Under the pieces are notes generated by a model. It searched no databases. It was given only the letters and a program-made list of their open reading frames with translations, and was not told the DNA's origin. The position numbers were made by a program, and so were the translations under genes. Below are positions 31,316 through 42,900 of a DNA stretch of 64,000 bases, one piece after another. This DNA comes from Fennellomyces sp. T-0311 (lineage: Eukaryota > Mucoromycota > Mucoromycetes > Mucorales > Lichtheimiaceae), in contig JALLLT010000002.1 of assembly GCA_025266875.1 (NCBI GenBank), positions 124,001-188,000 of the forward strand, given 5' to 3'. How positions within the stretch are numbered: the first letter of the stretch is position 1; each line of letters opens with the position of its first letter.

Positions 31316-33620
31316 GTGCAATCAAGGTTGGAATTTTGGCGCATCGCTAACTCAATCCTTCTATCAGCGTTCCTAAGCTCAAACAAGAGTTTTTTTTTAT
31401 CCCGGCCTATCAAGTCGTTTAGAAAGATTGTTCGTATGAATAAAACATTGTTTCTAAAACTTGAGATGATGATCAAGAACTATCCCGGGTTCCATAGCAG
31501 CTCGAATAACAAGCAAGATCCAGTACGGTTACAGCTCGGTAGTACTCTGCCGAGATTGACGCGCGGAAACACAGGCGCGTCGGTTGACCATATTGTTCCT
31601 GAATGGGAAATCGCTGATGGCACCGTCTCTTTATATATGGAGCGCGTTCTAAATGCGAGTGAAACGCTTTAGGGGAAGTATAGTATATGACCAGATGCGT
31701 TAGAGCGCCAAAGAATATCTGCTCGGATTCTAGAGAAGCACGGGTTTCCAAAATGTGCTGGCTTTATTGACAGTGCCCATGTTATCAATTCTCAAAGGCC
31801 AGGCGCCAATGGGAGCGCATATTTTACGCGAAAGTGTACTTACGCACTCAATGTCCAAGCGATCTGTGATGACCGTCTGATGATTCGACAACTCAATCAG
31901 ACCAGCCGGGTTCTGTCAGTCATTCGGTGGCCTACAATGATATGTTAGTTGCAAGGCGCGAGCAATATTATCTTTTTCCAGGCGAGATCGGCAATGCATG
32001 TTCCGTTTTGAGTACCAGGCTCTTGACACCATACAGAAAAAAGTTTACCAAAGGAAACGAATGTAGCATCACGTTCAATTCATATATTGGTTCAACATGA
32101 GTTGCTACCGAAACATTTTTAGTATCTGGAAAAATCACTGGCAATGCCTGAAAGGTGCCCATGCTCAAGTCAGAACGAACGAACCTCTGGGATAAAAAAA
32201 AAGTATTGCAAGCCTTTAGCTGTACAGCAATTCTTCATAACTTTCTACAAATTGAGAACAATGGCTGGTCTAAAGAAAAAAGTTTCTACCACCACCAAGT
32301 GAAGATGAAGAGGTTAGAATAAATTCTAGCTTGCCAGTATCATAATGGAGGGAGGCCATTAACGATTTTGTACCACAGCAAATCATCAGCAAAGAAAATT
32401 CGCAAAACTTCTTGGACTTTATCCATGTCCATTCCAGATTTAAGAACGTCACCGACAAGGTTTGCCTTGATTGCAAGTTTACGTAGGTAAACTTTGACAT
32501 TATGCTTCTCTTCCTCCCGATCAAACCGAAATTGTTGAGCATCCTTCTCAATGTTCAAATGTTTTTCTTCCAGCTCAAAACGTCTAGCCTCCAAGTTCAA
32601 CTGATCACTTTGATCGTCAACATATGAGCTTGCAATATCACCCTTTCTGGTCCGTCTCAGTTCATCATCATCATGCATAACTGATGATTCCATTCTTTAA
32701 CCTGCTCGTCTTCCAGTTGTGATCAGTTCACCAGGTGTCAATGCATCAGTTGGCTCAACAGCTGCTGCTTATTCATCGCTGACACGTTTAACATAAGCGT
32801 CGAAATCATCCACAAGTTCGTCTAGATTTTCTGGTTGACGATGGCTCGTATGCGGGGCAGACTGCTGGCTCCAGTAAGTTGACCAGCTGCATGACTGGCA
32901 GTTTCCAAGTCTATTAAAGATTGAGGAGGCGCTAAAGTAGATTGCTGAACGCTACCGAATTCTTTTTCAGGTACTCGAACTATGTTGTGCTTGTATCCGA
33001 ATAAGTCGAAATACGTCTTCGAAGAAAGGAAACTCATATTCCTTCCTTTGCACAATGATCGTCAGTCCAGGTTTTACGTGCATTTATGGTAACCCATATC
33101 CAGTTCCCCTATTCGTGGCATCCAGTTCGTTTTTAAACTTCCTCAGATATCTAGCGAAGCGATTGCTGGGTGATTTTTCGATCTAAAGAATGTAATTATT
33201 GAGGAAGTTGACTTTTTCGTTGACATAATCAGCAAGTTTGTTACGCGCATCGTTTTTTTTCAGGCGTTGCCCACCAACTGGCTTGCCATTTGCCGCACTT
33301 CCTCTGACCAATTTGAAATTGATAGGGACCTGAAGCCACTCAATCATTGCTTGGTAGTGTGCTCGAGTAGTGCGCGATTATAGGCGCTTAGCTTTTTCTT
33401 CCGACCGCTCGCCATCCTGCGCATCATCCTCGGGATCCACGTCATCCTCCTCGAAACGAACCTTATCATTTACCTTCAGTATTTGGAGACAAACCACGAA
33501 GAAAACTTTCTTGGACAATAAGCGTTATCTTTTCTGCTTACGAGTAGACGTATGATGAGCAGCAGGCTTACTAAGCTTATTAGAAGGGCCTGGAGAAATA
33601 GCGGCATTGGATGCATGGAT
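31316..33620. mobile_element. Decayed PIF/Harbinger-type DNA transposon
   Basis: The + strand (about 31,430-32,325) carries a broken Harbinger-type DDE transposase. Recognisable blocks are KLEMMIKNYPGFHSSSNN, the PVRLQLGSTLPRLTRGNTGAS stretch, VSLYMERVLNASETL, GFIDSAHV (first catalytic Asp), ERIFYAKV/YALNVQAICD, and later ITFNSYIGS-like and ILHNFLQIENNGWS words in shifted frames. The opposite strand (33,610-32,340) encodes the partner Myb/SANT-type accessory protein in pieces, including MESSVMHDDDELRRTRKGD with a charged helix, and YFDLFGYKHNIV. The convergent transposase plus Myb-like arrangement is characteristic of this superfamily. Terminal repeats were not found. Confidence 0.65.
32340..33055 (-). 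pseudogene. Harbinger-type accessory (Myb/SANT-like) protein remnants
   Basis: Two open segments, 33055-32822 and 32693-32340, separated by stops. The second (117 codons) has a heavily charged coiled-coil-like stretch (LEARRFELEEKHLNIEKDAQ) followed by LLWYKIVNGLPPL. Further upstream (33,600-33,100) short in-frame pieces such as HYQAMIEWLQVPINFKLV and KNDARNKLADYVNEKV fit the SANT-like N-terminal part. Frameshifts and stops between the segments show decay. Confidence 0.5.
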
Positions 33621-33923
33621 AATGGTTTAAGTTAATTGTTTTCAGCATGCCTCAGAAATGGACCATTCGTTTGCATCCAGCCTTGAAGCAAAGTTTCTGG
33701 CTTTTGGGTTTGAGCCACAGCGAAGATAAATTAAGCGCAAAAAGATTTATCTAGCAAAAGATCTTTTCAACTAGCAAAATTTCCTAACTAGCAAAAGTCA
33801 GACACTTTGGCCGATGGATATAATAATAAACGATTACACTTTAATTACATATCGGAAGGGGGTGAGCTCTAACCGAAGGAATCGATATAAATTGCATCAA
33901 GGGCAGCCACCAATCTTCATAGA

Positions 33924-35138
33924 GCAGTGACTAAGTTGAAAATGCATATTTATTGGAAGATGATTGACCTGCTCCTATAGGCATAAGGTCACTTCCTTGT
34001 GGTACAAAGTATAGTACAACCATGTCTGAAAAAAAAGCCCTTTAGGGAGAAAAAAGACAGGTCGGATTTGAAAAAATAGTGGGGAGGTGCTTGGGATTTT
34101 AGTGGAAGATAGTGCTATGATAGATACCATCACACATATCATGTGCGTTGGGTTATGGTGTGGTCAGTAAGGCTTGTAATGCGACTTCCGGGGCCGGTTC
34201 TTCTTCTCCAACCTCAGCAGTTGGGTGGCTCAGGTAGTCGACCTTGCGTAAAACATGAATCAGGGCGGGCCATGCCCTCTTCCATTTGCCTCGTAGCAGG
34301 CCAGCATTTGAACGCGGCAGGCAGTTCATTATGTGGTCCAGCGGTTGCATCTCGTCAGTTAGTTCGGGGATAGTGCCGAATGCATCTAATAACTCCTCCA
34401 TCGAAGTGCCTATTAGGGGGCAAGTAGTGTAGTGCTCTCGTGTCGCGGCAGCAGTACCACATCGACAGTCCTTTAACGGGTATGAAGGGAACCAGTGCAT
34501 GCGCCACCGGACTAGCCGATGTCTATCCTTAGAGAAGGCGCCTAAATATAGTATTGGGTCTACTATTCTCTGTTGGCGGAGGCAGCGGATTGTCTTGTAC
34601 TTGTTGGCTCGTGATTTGAATTCGTCATCCCGTTTGTTTGCAACTGCTGCTTCAGTTGGTTCCTTCGGTGCATCTGGATTGCCTTGCAGTTTGGCGTACT
34701 CCTTATGAAGTGGGTTGGCTATTGTCAACTTTTTCCATTGGTCGTCGTTAGGCTTCTTCTTGGCGTCCCAGAGGATTGACAGCTCTACTAATCGTACCAT
34801 GCTCGACATCGGTAATGTGCGTAATCGAGTGACAAATTTGAGTTGTAGAGCTCGCGCCCGGAGCTGCATCGATGGCAGATCAGCCATTGCCATAGCAACT
34901 ATGGTAGGAAATGTTGTTGAGTTATTGCGATTGAAAGCCATCTTGATGCATCCGGTCTGAGCTTTGTGTAGTTTCTCGAGTTGCTTCACCGATAGTGCCG
35001 TGATTGCGAGACCGTATTCGAGAACTGGGCGCACAAACGAGCGGTAAGTACGCAAAGCTGGCCATAATCCGATACCATATTGATGGATACCCAGTTGTCG
35101 GAGCATTGCCATGCTACCAGTTGCCTTGCAGTGACTAA
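33924..35138 (-). mobile_element. 5'-truncated LINE retrotransposon with target-site duplication
   Basis: About 1.2 kb flanked by the direct repeat GCAGTGACTAA at 33924-33934 and 35128-35138. Copy A carries the corresponding empty site near 10,840 (GTAGAATAATGGCTAAACC). The minus-strand frame 35112-34153 encodes the C-terminal part of a non-LTR reverse transcriptase polyprotein: LRQLGIHQYGIGLWPALRTY, SFVRPVLEYGLAI, KLHKAQTGCIKM and a C-terminal Cys-x-Cys...His...Cys knuckle (CRCGTAAATREHYTTCPL). The polymerase YADD core is absent, as expected from 5' truncation at insertion. Confidence 0.8.
34153..35112 (-). CDS. LINE reverse-transcriptase C-terminal fragment
   Basis: A 319-codon uninterrupted frame: thumb/connection region of a non-LTR retrotransposon ORF2 plus the terminal zinc-knuckle-like CRCGT...H...C motif. 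Catalytic reverse transcriptase motifs and an endonuclease are missing. The intact frame suggests the insertion is fairly young. It is not expected to be functional alone. Confidence 0.75.
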   Translation of the reverse strand: MAMLRQLGIHQYGIGLWPALRTYRSFVRPVLEYGLAITALSVKQLEKLHKAQTGCIKMAFNRNNSTTFPTIVAMAMADLPSMQLRARALQLKFVTRLRTLPMSSMVRLVELSILWDAKKKPNDDQWKKLTIANPLHKEYAKLQGNPDAPKEPTEAAVANKRDDEFKSRANKYKTIRCLRQQRIVDPILYLGAFSKDRHRLVRWRMHWFPSYPLKDCRCGTAAATREHYTTCPLIGTSMEELLDAFGTIPELTDEMQPLDHIMNCLPRSNAGLLRGKWKRAWPALIHVLRKVDYLSHPTAEVGEEEPAPEVALQALLTTP

Positions 35139-35396
35139 AACCAACAAAGAAATAATATGAGAAACTGGACCTCAGGTACGAATTTGGTTTACTTGCCTAG
35201 GTGCTCTTCTTGTGTGCGTGTGTGTACATGCTAGGATATACGACCTTGCCAAATTGCGCATAATAGTAATTCGTATCCTAAGAGTGGTAAACACTACACA
35301 TGTCACAAATTACCTGTAGTTTATCCATGGAAGGGCCATTTTACTAGACGTAGCGCTAACTTTCAAAAGGTGCAGGGAAATGGAAAGTTGAAAACC

Positions 35397-35806
35397 CACT
35401 GCACCCAAATGACATCCTGCCAGACGCAGTGGCAAGAGCAATTACGCACAGCACTCGGGCATGGTGGGCCCTAAACAAACATCTACACGAGAAGGACATC
35501 TTGCCAGACGCAGTGGAAAGAGCCATCTAGTACGATGATTAAAAATGAAAAGTAAAAAACGCACTGCACCCAAATGACATCTTGCCAGACGCAGTGGCAA
35601 GCGCCATCCAGTACGGCGATTAAAAATGAAAAGTAGAAAACGCACTGCACCCAAATGACATCCTGCCAGACGCAGTGGCAAGAGCAATTACGCACAGCAC
35701 TCGGGCATGGTGGGCCCTAAACAAACATCTACACGAGAAGGACATCTTGCCAGACGCAGTGGAAAGAGCCATCTAGTACGATGATTAAAAATGAAAAGTA
35801 GAAGCA
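35397..35806. repeat. Complex tandem repeat array
   Basis: Three units begin with CACTGCACCCAAATGACAT, at 35397, 35562 and 35643. The first and third units are nearly identical over about 160 bases and contain an inner duplication of GACATCTTGCCAGACGCAGTGG. The middle unit is a short 81-base version. The array thus has an 81-base base period with a longer 165-base higher-order form. It lies inside copy B, upstream of the repeat-family gene, and is absent from copy A. Confidence 0.85.
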
Positions 35807-36049
35807 GTGCCAAAGATGCAGACCACGTCATGATGAGGGGAGAAAAGAAGTCCATCGAAAAAGAGAGGCGGTGACGAAATCCGTGGTCGGGCTTTTTGTG
35901 CTGTCACGCTTGCAGGACAGGAGCGCGTTGCATAGCAAACAGCACACCATCGTGATCATGGCAACTTCAGACAGGCACTGCGAGAGAGAAGAAATCGGTG
36001 AGAATAAGAAAAGAGACGCAAAGAAAGGGTGTTCCTTAGTCCAATTTTC

Positions 36050-37870
36050 ATGATAGTTACCAAAGCTATCAAAAAGCTTCAACAAACCAAAGATCCATTG
36101 ACACATCAGGATATAATTGATTACTTGGCCGACCCCATCGCCGTGAGCTTCAATGAGTTTAAATCGGTGGACAAAGTCAAATCGGTGTGGACAAGAACCT
36201 TCAAATACGCTGCCCAAGCGTGTGAAGCGGATATAGTAAGTAAAAGTAGAGAGTATAATAAGGAGTCACTGACGCTCCTGCTTTGTTAATGTAGGAGCAG
36301 CAGCCTAGTTCTTGGGAAATAGTCGAAAACAAGATCAACGAGAAGTTTTATATTGATCAACCGGTTGATGATGAGGGGAAACAAAACAGAGAACCCACTA
36401 CGGCATCAAAGTCAAAATCCAAGTCATCTTCGTTGAAGATGAGGCTGACCGATGAGGAAAAGGACGAAGTCGAAGAAACATTTGCGAGTTTAAACAAAGA
36501 AAGATTCTGGACATTGCAAGCGACTATCGATGAAGCATCCAAAACTGGAATACCTGCAGAATCAGTGGAGGAAAAAATCAAGAAGTTTGCGGTTAATTGC
36601 AACTATCGGCAGTAAGTACCAAATCGTAACAGAGGGTTAGCCAATAATGAAGTGTATTCTTACTCCTTGCTTTAAATAGCCCTAGTCAGTCTTTTGTGAT
36701 CGACCTTGGTGATGAAAACTGGAAGGAAGTTTTTACACGTGCAGAGCTTACGGAAATAGAGCAATATGGGGATCCATTGCTTTTACCAGTAGAGCCAGAT
36801 ATCCAGAAACAACTAGACGAGCTTTCCAAAGTGGTAAGAAAAGGCTATCCGACAATTTCAACGCATTGAATTAGCGGGTTTTGTTATTGTTTATAGAGTA
36901 CTGCAGTAGATGCATACAAGTTCGCGCAAAAAGTCGATCACGATCCCACCGATAATCTGCTACCATGGCTAGTTATCTCATTGATGACATCGTCCCAGTA
37001 TTTTATCAAAAACGTCGATGTAGATAGTTTCATGGAAGCAGACAAGCAGTATCGCATGTTTGGCTTTGTGAATGATATCTATACCTGTAGTGATATCACC
37101 GTGTCCGGGTAAGCAGCAGTGACCAACTTCGATTCCTCGCAACGTATGGCTAAATTATGGTTAAATACAGGAAAGAGAAAGCAAGCAAAGCGAACGCATC
37201 AGCATGTAATAAGAAAAGAAAGCTTTCAGCAGTAGACGAAGTTCAACGGAAGGCTATGGGTCGAAAGATGGACGTAGTCTATATTGGTGGACGGAAAGAG
37301 TTGGGCTGTATGGAAGTCGGCAGCCATGTTGATCAAACAAAGGAGTGGACGGATGGTCGACTGAAAATGCCTGTCGTTATGAAGGACATGCTACTCCAAA
37401 TCGTTGAAGAAGCCCCCGCCTTATTGCACAAAATTGGTATTACCGGCTATTTGATAAACGGTACGTAAGGAGAAACCTATAAGTTATTGTTATGCAGTAA
37501 GTACTTGTACGTGGCTTGACTTACCAAATTGTTTCAATCAGGCAATGAGATTACTTTGCTTTATATGGATGCGCCAAAAGGTTACATCACGCGAATTCGA
37601 CGAACAAAGCCTATCTCCTACCCAAGTTGCAGCGATGATTTTGTTATCCGCATCATCCCAGTTCTTCAGTTGGCAACAATCGCAAAACAGAAAATGGAAG
37701 CAACCCTTTACCAATATCAACACACCGCAATTCCATTGCAAGCTGCTGTTCATGCAGGGCCAATTTTACCGCCTTGCCTATCCACGACATCGTCATCATC
37801 ATCACCCACTTCATCTATATTGTCCACATCACTTTCATCAGCAAGCTCAAGTAAAAAGCAAAGGCAATAA
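36050..37870 (+). CDS. Repeat-family protein with PD-(D/E)XK-like block, function unknown
   Basis: Six exons (36050-36235, 36295-36611, 36680-36833, 36897-37108, 37171-37460, 37542-37870) join in frame to 495 residues. The start is the ATG at 36050 (MIVTKAIKKL). The N-terminal part is helical (HQDIIDYLADP, SSWEIVENKINEKFY), followed by a Lys/Ser-rich acidic linker. The conserved C-terminal block runs through a basic stretch (KKRKLS), then GRKMDVVYIGGRKELGCMEVG, DGRLKMPVVMKDML, IGITGYLINGNEITLLYMD and RIRRTKPISYP. D-x11-E-x-G followed by a Lys resembles a PD-(D/E)XK nuclease core, but this is inference. A disrupted copy lies at 5.8-10.7 kb and a diverged relative at 44.5-45.1 kb, so this is a multi-copy family in mobile surroundings. 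A Ser-rich tail ends KKQRQ. Confidence 0.7.
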
Positions 37871-38649
37871 GTCAATACCCCGTTCATATCCATCGTCAAT
37901 ATTCACACTCAAGAACCCACCATATTTTTATATACATACTTTATCGTCTATTTCTTTCTACCGTTGTACAGTAAATAGTAGCCCATCTGCCATATAAATA
38001 CGTATCAATATAGCACACATCATAGCTGTATGGGACACGCTCCAGTTATTGTGGACATCCTTCTCACATATCATTTCTGCAGTACGCTTACAGTATCGAT
38101 TGAGTAGCGTGTACATATTTAAAGACGAATGCAAGGCCTATAAAAATCTCAAGTTATAATATACATACGTACAAATCTCCTTAAGTTGCAAAGTAAAGCG
38201 ATATACTTACAATTATTACGTGTTATCCGCATTTGTTTTAGCATAACCTGCGATATTTGTTCTTTTAATATGTAGTAAACGGTGACCCGTAAAATAGCAA
38301 ATACTAACAATAATCATACATCCGCAAATTAGCGGGAGCAGCATTTCGTCCTCTCTGAGAAGGTTGGGCAAATATAATGGGGAGGACGGACCAGTAGAGC
38401 AATTGGATGATACAAACGAGAAAGAAATAAACTGCTGAAGCTGCTGGAGTAGGTACACAGCATATGGACAGGCATTGCGTCAAGAGTGATGCATAAGTAG
38501 GCGAGTGAGATTTGAGGCAACAGGTCATCAAAGCGATTGCAACCAGACTGAAGGAGGCGAATGACAAAGGTACTATTGGAGTTATTTGCTTTGCAATACC
38601 TGTAAAAACACTCCATGAAACTCTCAAACCTGCCTACCATCAATACACC

Positions 38650-39187
38650 AATAGTAAGTATTCTAAATGCAGATTGAGGCATATGAAAATCCTCTGTTAT
38701 TACTAGCTAAAGGTCAAGGAGCGTAGCTAGCACAGGGTGGCATCCTTTTGCAGGTTTCATGTTTTTTGTCAAAAGTTGGTATCTGTACGTATACTAGCTA
38801 TTGTTTTTAGGAACGTAGTGAGTAACCAACCATGCTTTACGTTTCTGAGATATCGATAGTATCAATCAAGTAGGGTGGTTTGCATATATTATAAACGAAC
38901 CGAATATACCCTGTACAGGGGTAGCTCCATACAGGGCATCCGTCATGGGTGCTCTCAAGCTGCACATAACAAAGATTCCATTGAATTCAGATGTCTAGAA
39001 ATAATATGTTCAAGTGCTTCCTGCAAAAAATCAACAGGTGTGCGTATATCACAAATGGAGGAGCATAGCGAATTTTGGAAACCTAGCAGCCGAATTCAAT
39101 GTCAGCATAGCAACGGGCGTGGGGGGAGAAAATCGGTCAGCCTTTGGCCGCAAGTGGCTCCCCCTTTCCGAACGTCTATACATCATC
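38650..39187. other. Promoter region of the eL14 gene
   Basis: No convincing gene between the end of the repeat copy and the eL14 start. Two overlapping plus-strand frames (38875-39204 and 39014-39379) are open but have no recognisable domains and run through the eL14 first intron, so I treat them as chance. Confidence 0.4.
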
Positions 39188-39875
39188 ATGGTGGTAGGTG
39201 TTAGATCAGTGGGAGAGAGTAGATATATTGGAAAAAGCGGAACGAAACGACTCGATTCATGGATGGATGGATGGGGATATGACGAAAACAACGGATGGAT
39301 TGATAACCAACACAAAAAAAATTATCTAGCAAGGATCATTCAAGCGTCAGGTCGAAGTTGGCCGTGTTGTCCTCATTAACCAGGGTGCCGATGCCAACAA
39401 GTTGGCTGTCATTGTTGACATTGTTGACCACAAGCGTGTAAGTAATAGACTGAATGCAGAAATGGATTGGAGCATCATTGGTGAATCTTACACATTATAA
39501 TCGATAGGCTCTCATTGATGGTCCCAGCACCGGTGTCGCTCGCCAGGCTTTCCCCTACGCCCGCCTTACTTTGACCAACTTGGTTGTCAAGGGTCTTCCC
39601 CGCGGCGCTGGTCAGTCCGTCGTCAAGAAGTACTTTGAGAAGGACCAGATCGTTTCTCAGTGGGAGAAGTCTGCTTGGGCCCAGAAGCTTAAGCAGCGTC
39701 AAGTCCGTGCCAACTTGTCCGACTTTGATCGTTTCAAGATCAACAAGTTGAAGAACAAGGTAAGAGAATGCTTTTGGCAAAGGGAGAGGCGAGGTTTCTT
39801 ACGGTGTGCATTTTTTTTGTGTAGCGCGCCTTTGCCGTTGGCTCTGCCATTGCCAAGGCCAAGAAGCAGGCTTAA
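39188..39875 (+). CDS. RPL14: 60S ribosomal protein eL14
   Basis: A structural protein of the cytosolic large ribosomal subunit. Four exons: a two-codon first exon (ATGGTG, 39188-39193), then 39330-39437, 39508-39759 and 39825-39875, giving 138 residues, the same length as yeast L14. Visible blocks are [14 protein letters not shown], the [13 protein letters not shown] stretch (KOW-like start), [17 protein letters not shown] and the basic helix with KAWAQKL-type sequence ([14 protein letters not shown]), then [13 protein letters not shown] and a short Ala/Lys tail. Intron 1 is 136 nt, longer than most here, as is common in fungal ribosomal protein genes, and contains a short GGAT repeat. The two-codon first exon is inferred from the donor GTAGGT and acceptor ATCTAG. 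Confidence 0.92.
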
Positions 39876-39968
39876 TTCCATTTTTTTGTTTGTCGAATAA
39901 ACAGCAACTAGTCAACCGTTCGCAAAACACAAAGAGAGAGAAAGTGTATATTTTTGCTACATCATCAT

Positions 39969-42900
39969 CTACCGCTTTTTCCAGGAGTAGGCATACGTTT
40001 TGTTGAAGCTCATGGTACGAACCACTTGATCCCATTGATCCACCGTCTTCACGTACAGTCGTCGTCCCGTTTCAGGATCGCCAAACATCTCCGCCCACCA
40101 TGCTAAGTTTTCGTCGTTGGTGACCAACACCAAGCGTTCCTTGAGATTGTATAGCATGCAGCTGATGATGGGTACATATGCGCGCGGTACTTGGTGAAAG
40201 GTCACCGGCGCGTCTTCATCTTCGCTTTCTTCCTCCTCTTCCTCTTCATCGCTGCTCTCGGATCCAGAGCTGTCCTCCTCGTCGAATTGTCGTCTGCCCA
40301 TCTGGAACAGATCGTCACTGGAAGAAAGCGATTCAACGTCGCTTTCATGGATCACCTTGTCCCCATTCTCCTCTTCATCATCCGAAATAAGCGCGTCGAC
40401 AATGTTGGCTCGACTTTCTTCGCCAATCCAGTAGGACTCGGCTTGGCTCCATTCCGTTAATTGCTCGGTGATCTTTTGTGTGCGGAGATAGGACGTGCTG
40501 GTGTCTTTGGGTTTCTCTCTGGCAAGATGCTGGTCCAAAAAGCGGATGGATTCGCGTGCTTGCATATTCATATGTGACGATCCCTTTTTGTGGACATCCA
40601 GCGAATCAATAGCTGGCAGGGAAAGTTTTAGTTGGGAGATCTTTAGGCTAGTAAGAAAAATAACTTACTCTCCAAAGGAACAAGCACTTCGAGGATGCTA
40701 TCTTGCGATCGGTTGTTGGGGTTGAGTGTCTGGTTCGCCCATTTCTTTATCTTGTTGAGCCCGTCGAGGAAGGCGGTGACATCGACAACCACGGTGAACA
40801 CTTCAACCTTTTCTGATGGTGCTGCAGTCAAGTTCATACGGCTGACGTTCTTCTCCAATGATGAGACTTGATCCATCAGACGTTGAGTAGCCAAGGCCTT
40901 CATGAAACGGCTCTGTTGCTGTCGTTTGGCATTTTCATCCACCACGCTGTACTTTTGCTCGTTCTTGTTGTACTGGACAAAATCAAAGGCCTGGAATACC
41001 AAAAGTCATCACCATATTGCGCTATGCCAGAATGGAAAAGTTAACTTACAGTCGATTCGGCGATCTTTTTGACAAGTTCGCGCACACGGCCCCAGCGGAT
41101 CTGCCGGCGAGCATCTACGTTGGACTCATCGGCCAATTCATAGGCATTCTCTTTGAAGAAATCCACAGTGGAATGGAAGCGCATCAGGGGAACCACGCCT
41201 AGCAATAGAACGTCTTCCGATACCGGATAAGTGATGGGCAACACGTTGACGACAGGGTCAGGGAACATTGGATGGTTAATCAAGGCGGACAGGAACGATT
41301 GCACGGTCTTGACCAGTTCTTTTCTCTCGTTATCCCGACGACCATCTGCACCAGCTCCAGAGGTGCAATACTGTGCGATCACGGGGAGATTGTTTGCCAA
41401 GTACGTACACCAAATAGACAATCCCGATAACACCGCGTTTTCCATCATCGAGTTGAGCTGTTCAAACGTGTCCTCGCTCATCTTTTCCTTGGCTTCGGTC
41501 CATCCATCGTGCGTTGCCTTGACTAGGCCTGCCAACAGCTGGAATCCTAGGGACAGCAGACGCACTTGAGACGACTGCAGTTGCGTCCACTGAGAAGGGT
41601 TTCCTATTGCAAAAAAAACACAAAGATTACTTTTTCCGCTTAGTGGCCGAAGGAGCGCGCGTTGTTACCTTGAACCTTCATTCGTTCTCCGATGTACCAG
41701 ATAGTAATCAGCAGAATAACAATTGTGCGGGAGAGCATGCTTTTGAGCACGTGAATGATGGACGAGTTGGCCTTGTTGATTTCATCTTGGGCCGCAACGG
41801 ATGAAACCGTACGCGCAATGACGGTGTCAAGGGTATTATTAGTGATAGTAGTAACACTGAGCATTCAGGGAAAAAGAAACGACTGTGAGAACGTGAGAGC
41901 TGGGTTGTTGTGGCCGCTTTTGCTAACCTATTCGATTCGCCAAACATGGCTTGCTTGTGTGTTTGAAGGAACGATTCAATAAACTGAGAGATCATCTTGG
42001 TTCCGGATTCGTTCTGGACAGCCTTGTCGGGCGAAGAAAACCGGATTTTGGAGTAGAATGCTTTGAGGTTGTCGCGACCGACCGTCGAAGCGTGCTTCAT
42101 GGCCAGACTCATGCAGTAGTACCAAACCACATCCACAGCGCTTCCGCTGGACAAGGAAACAAGTGCTAATTGCGAGTATGGCTTGCCGCTGTATCGGTAC
42201 ACGTCAATCGCCTTTTGATAACACTCCTTGGCCAGTTTCCAATTCTCCTCGTTCTCCTTCTTGCTTGCTGTGGATGTGGATGCACGGTACCGCGCAATAT
42301 CGCCCATGCAGATGTAATTCGATTGAAGCACCATGGCCACCTGCTCTTCGCTGGTGTCGCCCGATGCACCTTGTCGAATCAAGTCTGGAAGGGAAATCCA
42401 GTCAGTACATGTGCCCGGTCCGCATCCACTTTTCCCCATGACCAATTTACCTATGCCAACGGTCTTGGTGTCGACGTTGTGATCGCTCTTTATGCGGTTG
42501 TTGAGTTCGCGGTAAAATTTGAAGCTGCTGTCAATGTATTTCAGCAACTGTCTCTGAAGTCGTTGGCGAGCAACGTCATCTTCATCGGGGCGCAGCTAAG
42601 CAAGCCATGGTGGGTGAGAATGATCGTTTATTTTTTTGGTTAGCAACAATTTCTTTACCTTTCGCAGCTTGCTCCGCACTTGCTCGATGTTGGCGTAGCA
42701 AATGTATCGCCACAGTTTGTCTTCGATATGATGTGTCGCAGCATAGGGTAGGTCGGTCGTGAGAATCTTGCGGTAATTCATTTTCAAGCTATGTTGGGCT
42801 GCGGTGAGCAAAAAAAAAACAAATACAGCCAAAGCATTGAAAACCTTTTGCGAACGTATTCAATTTCATCTTCAGTCGCTGTAATCTGTTCTGAGGCGAT

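Larger units (their letters stand above)
33810..38650. repeat. Copy B of the large inverted duplicated repeat
   Basis: The more complete copy of the repeat described at 5,090-10,970, in opposite orientation. It contains a short unique left part (33,810-33,924), a LINE insertion, the remainder of that left part (35,138-35,290), a tandem-repeat array, the intact repeat-family gene and a 3' region to about 38,650. Matching blocks with copy A are collinear, with differences explained by insertion and deletion in one or the other copy. Confidence 0.8.
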
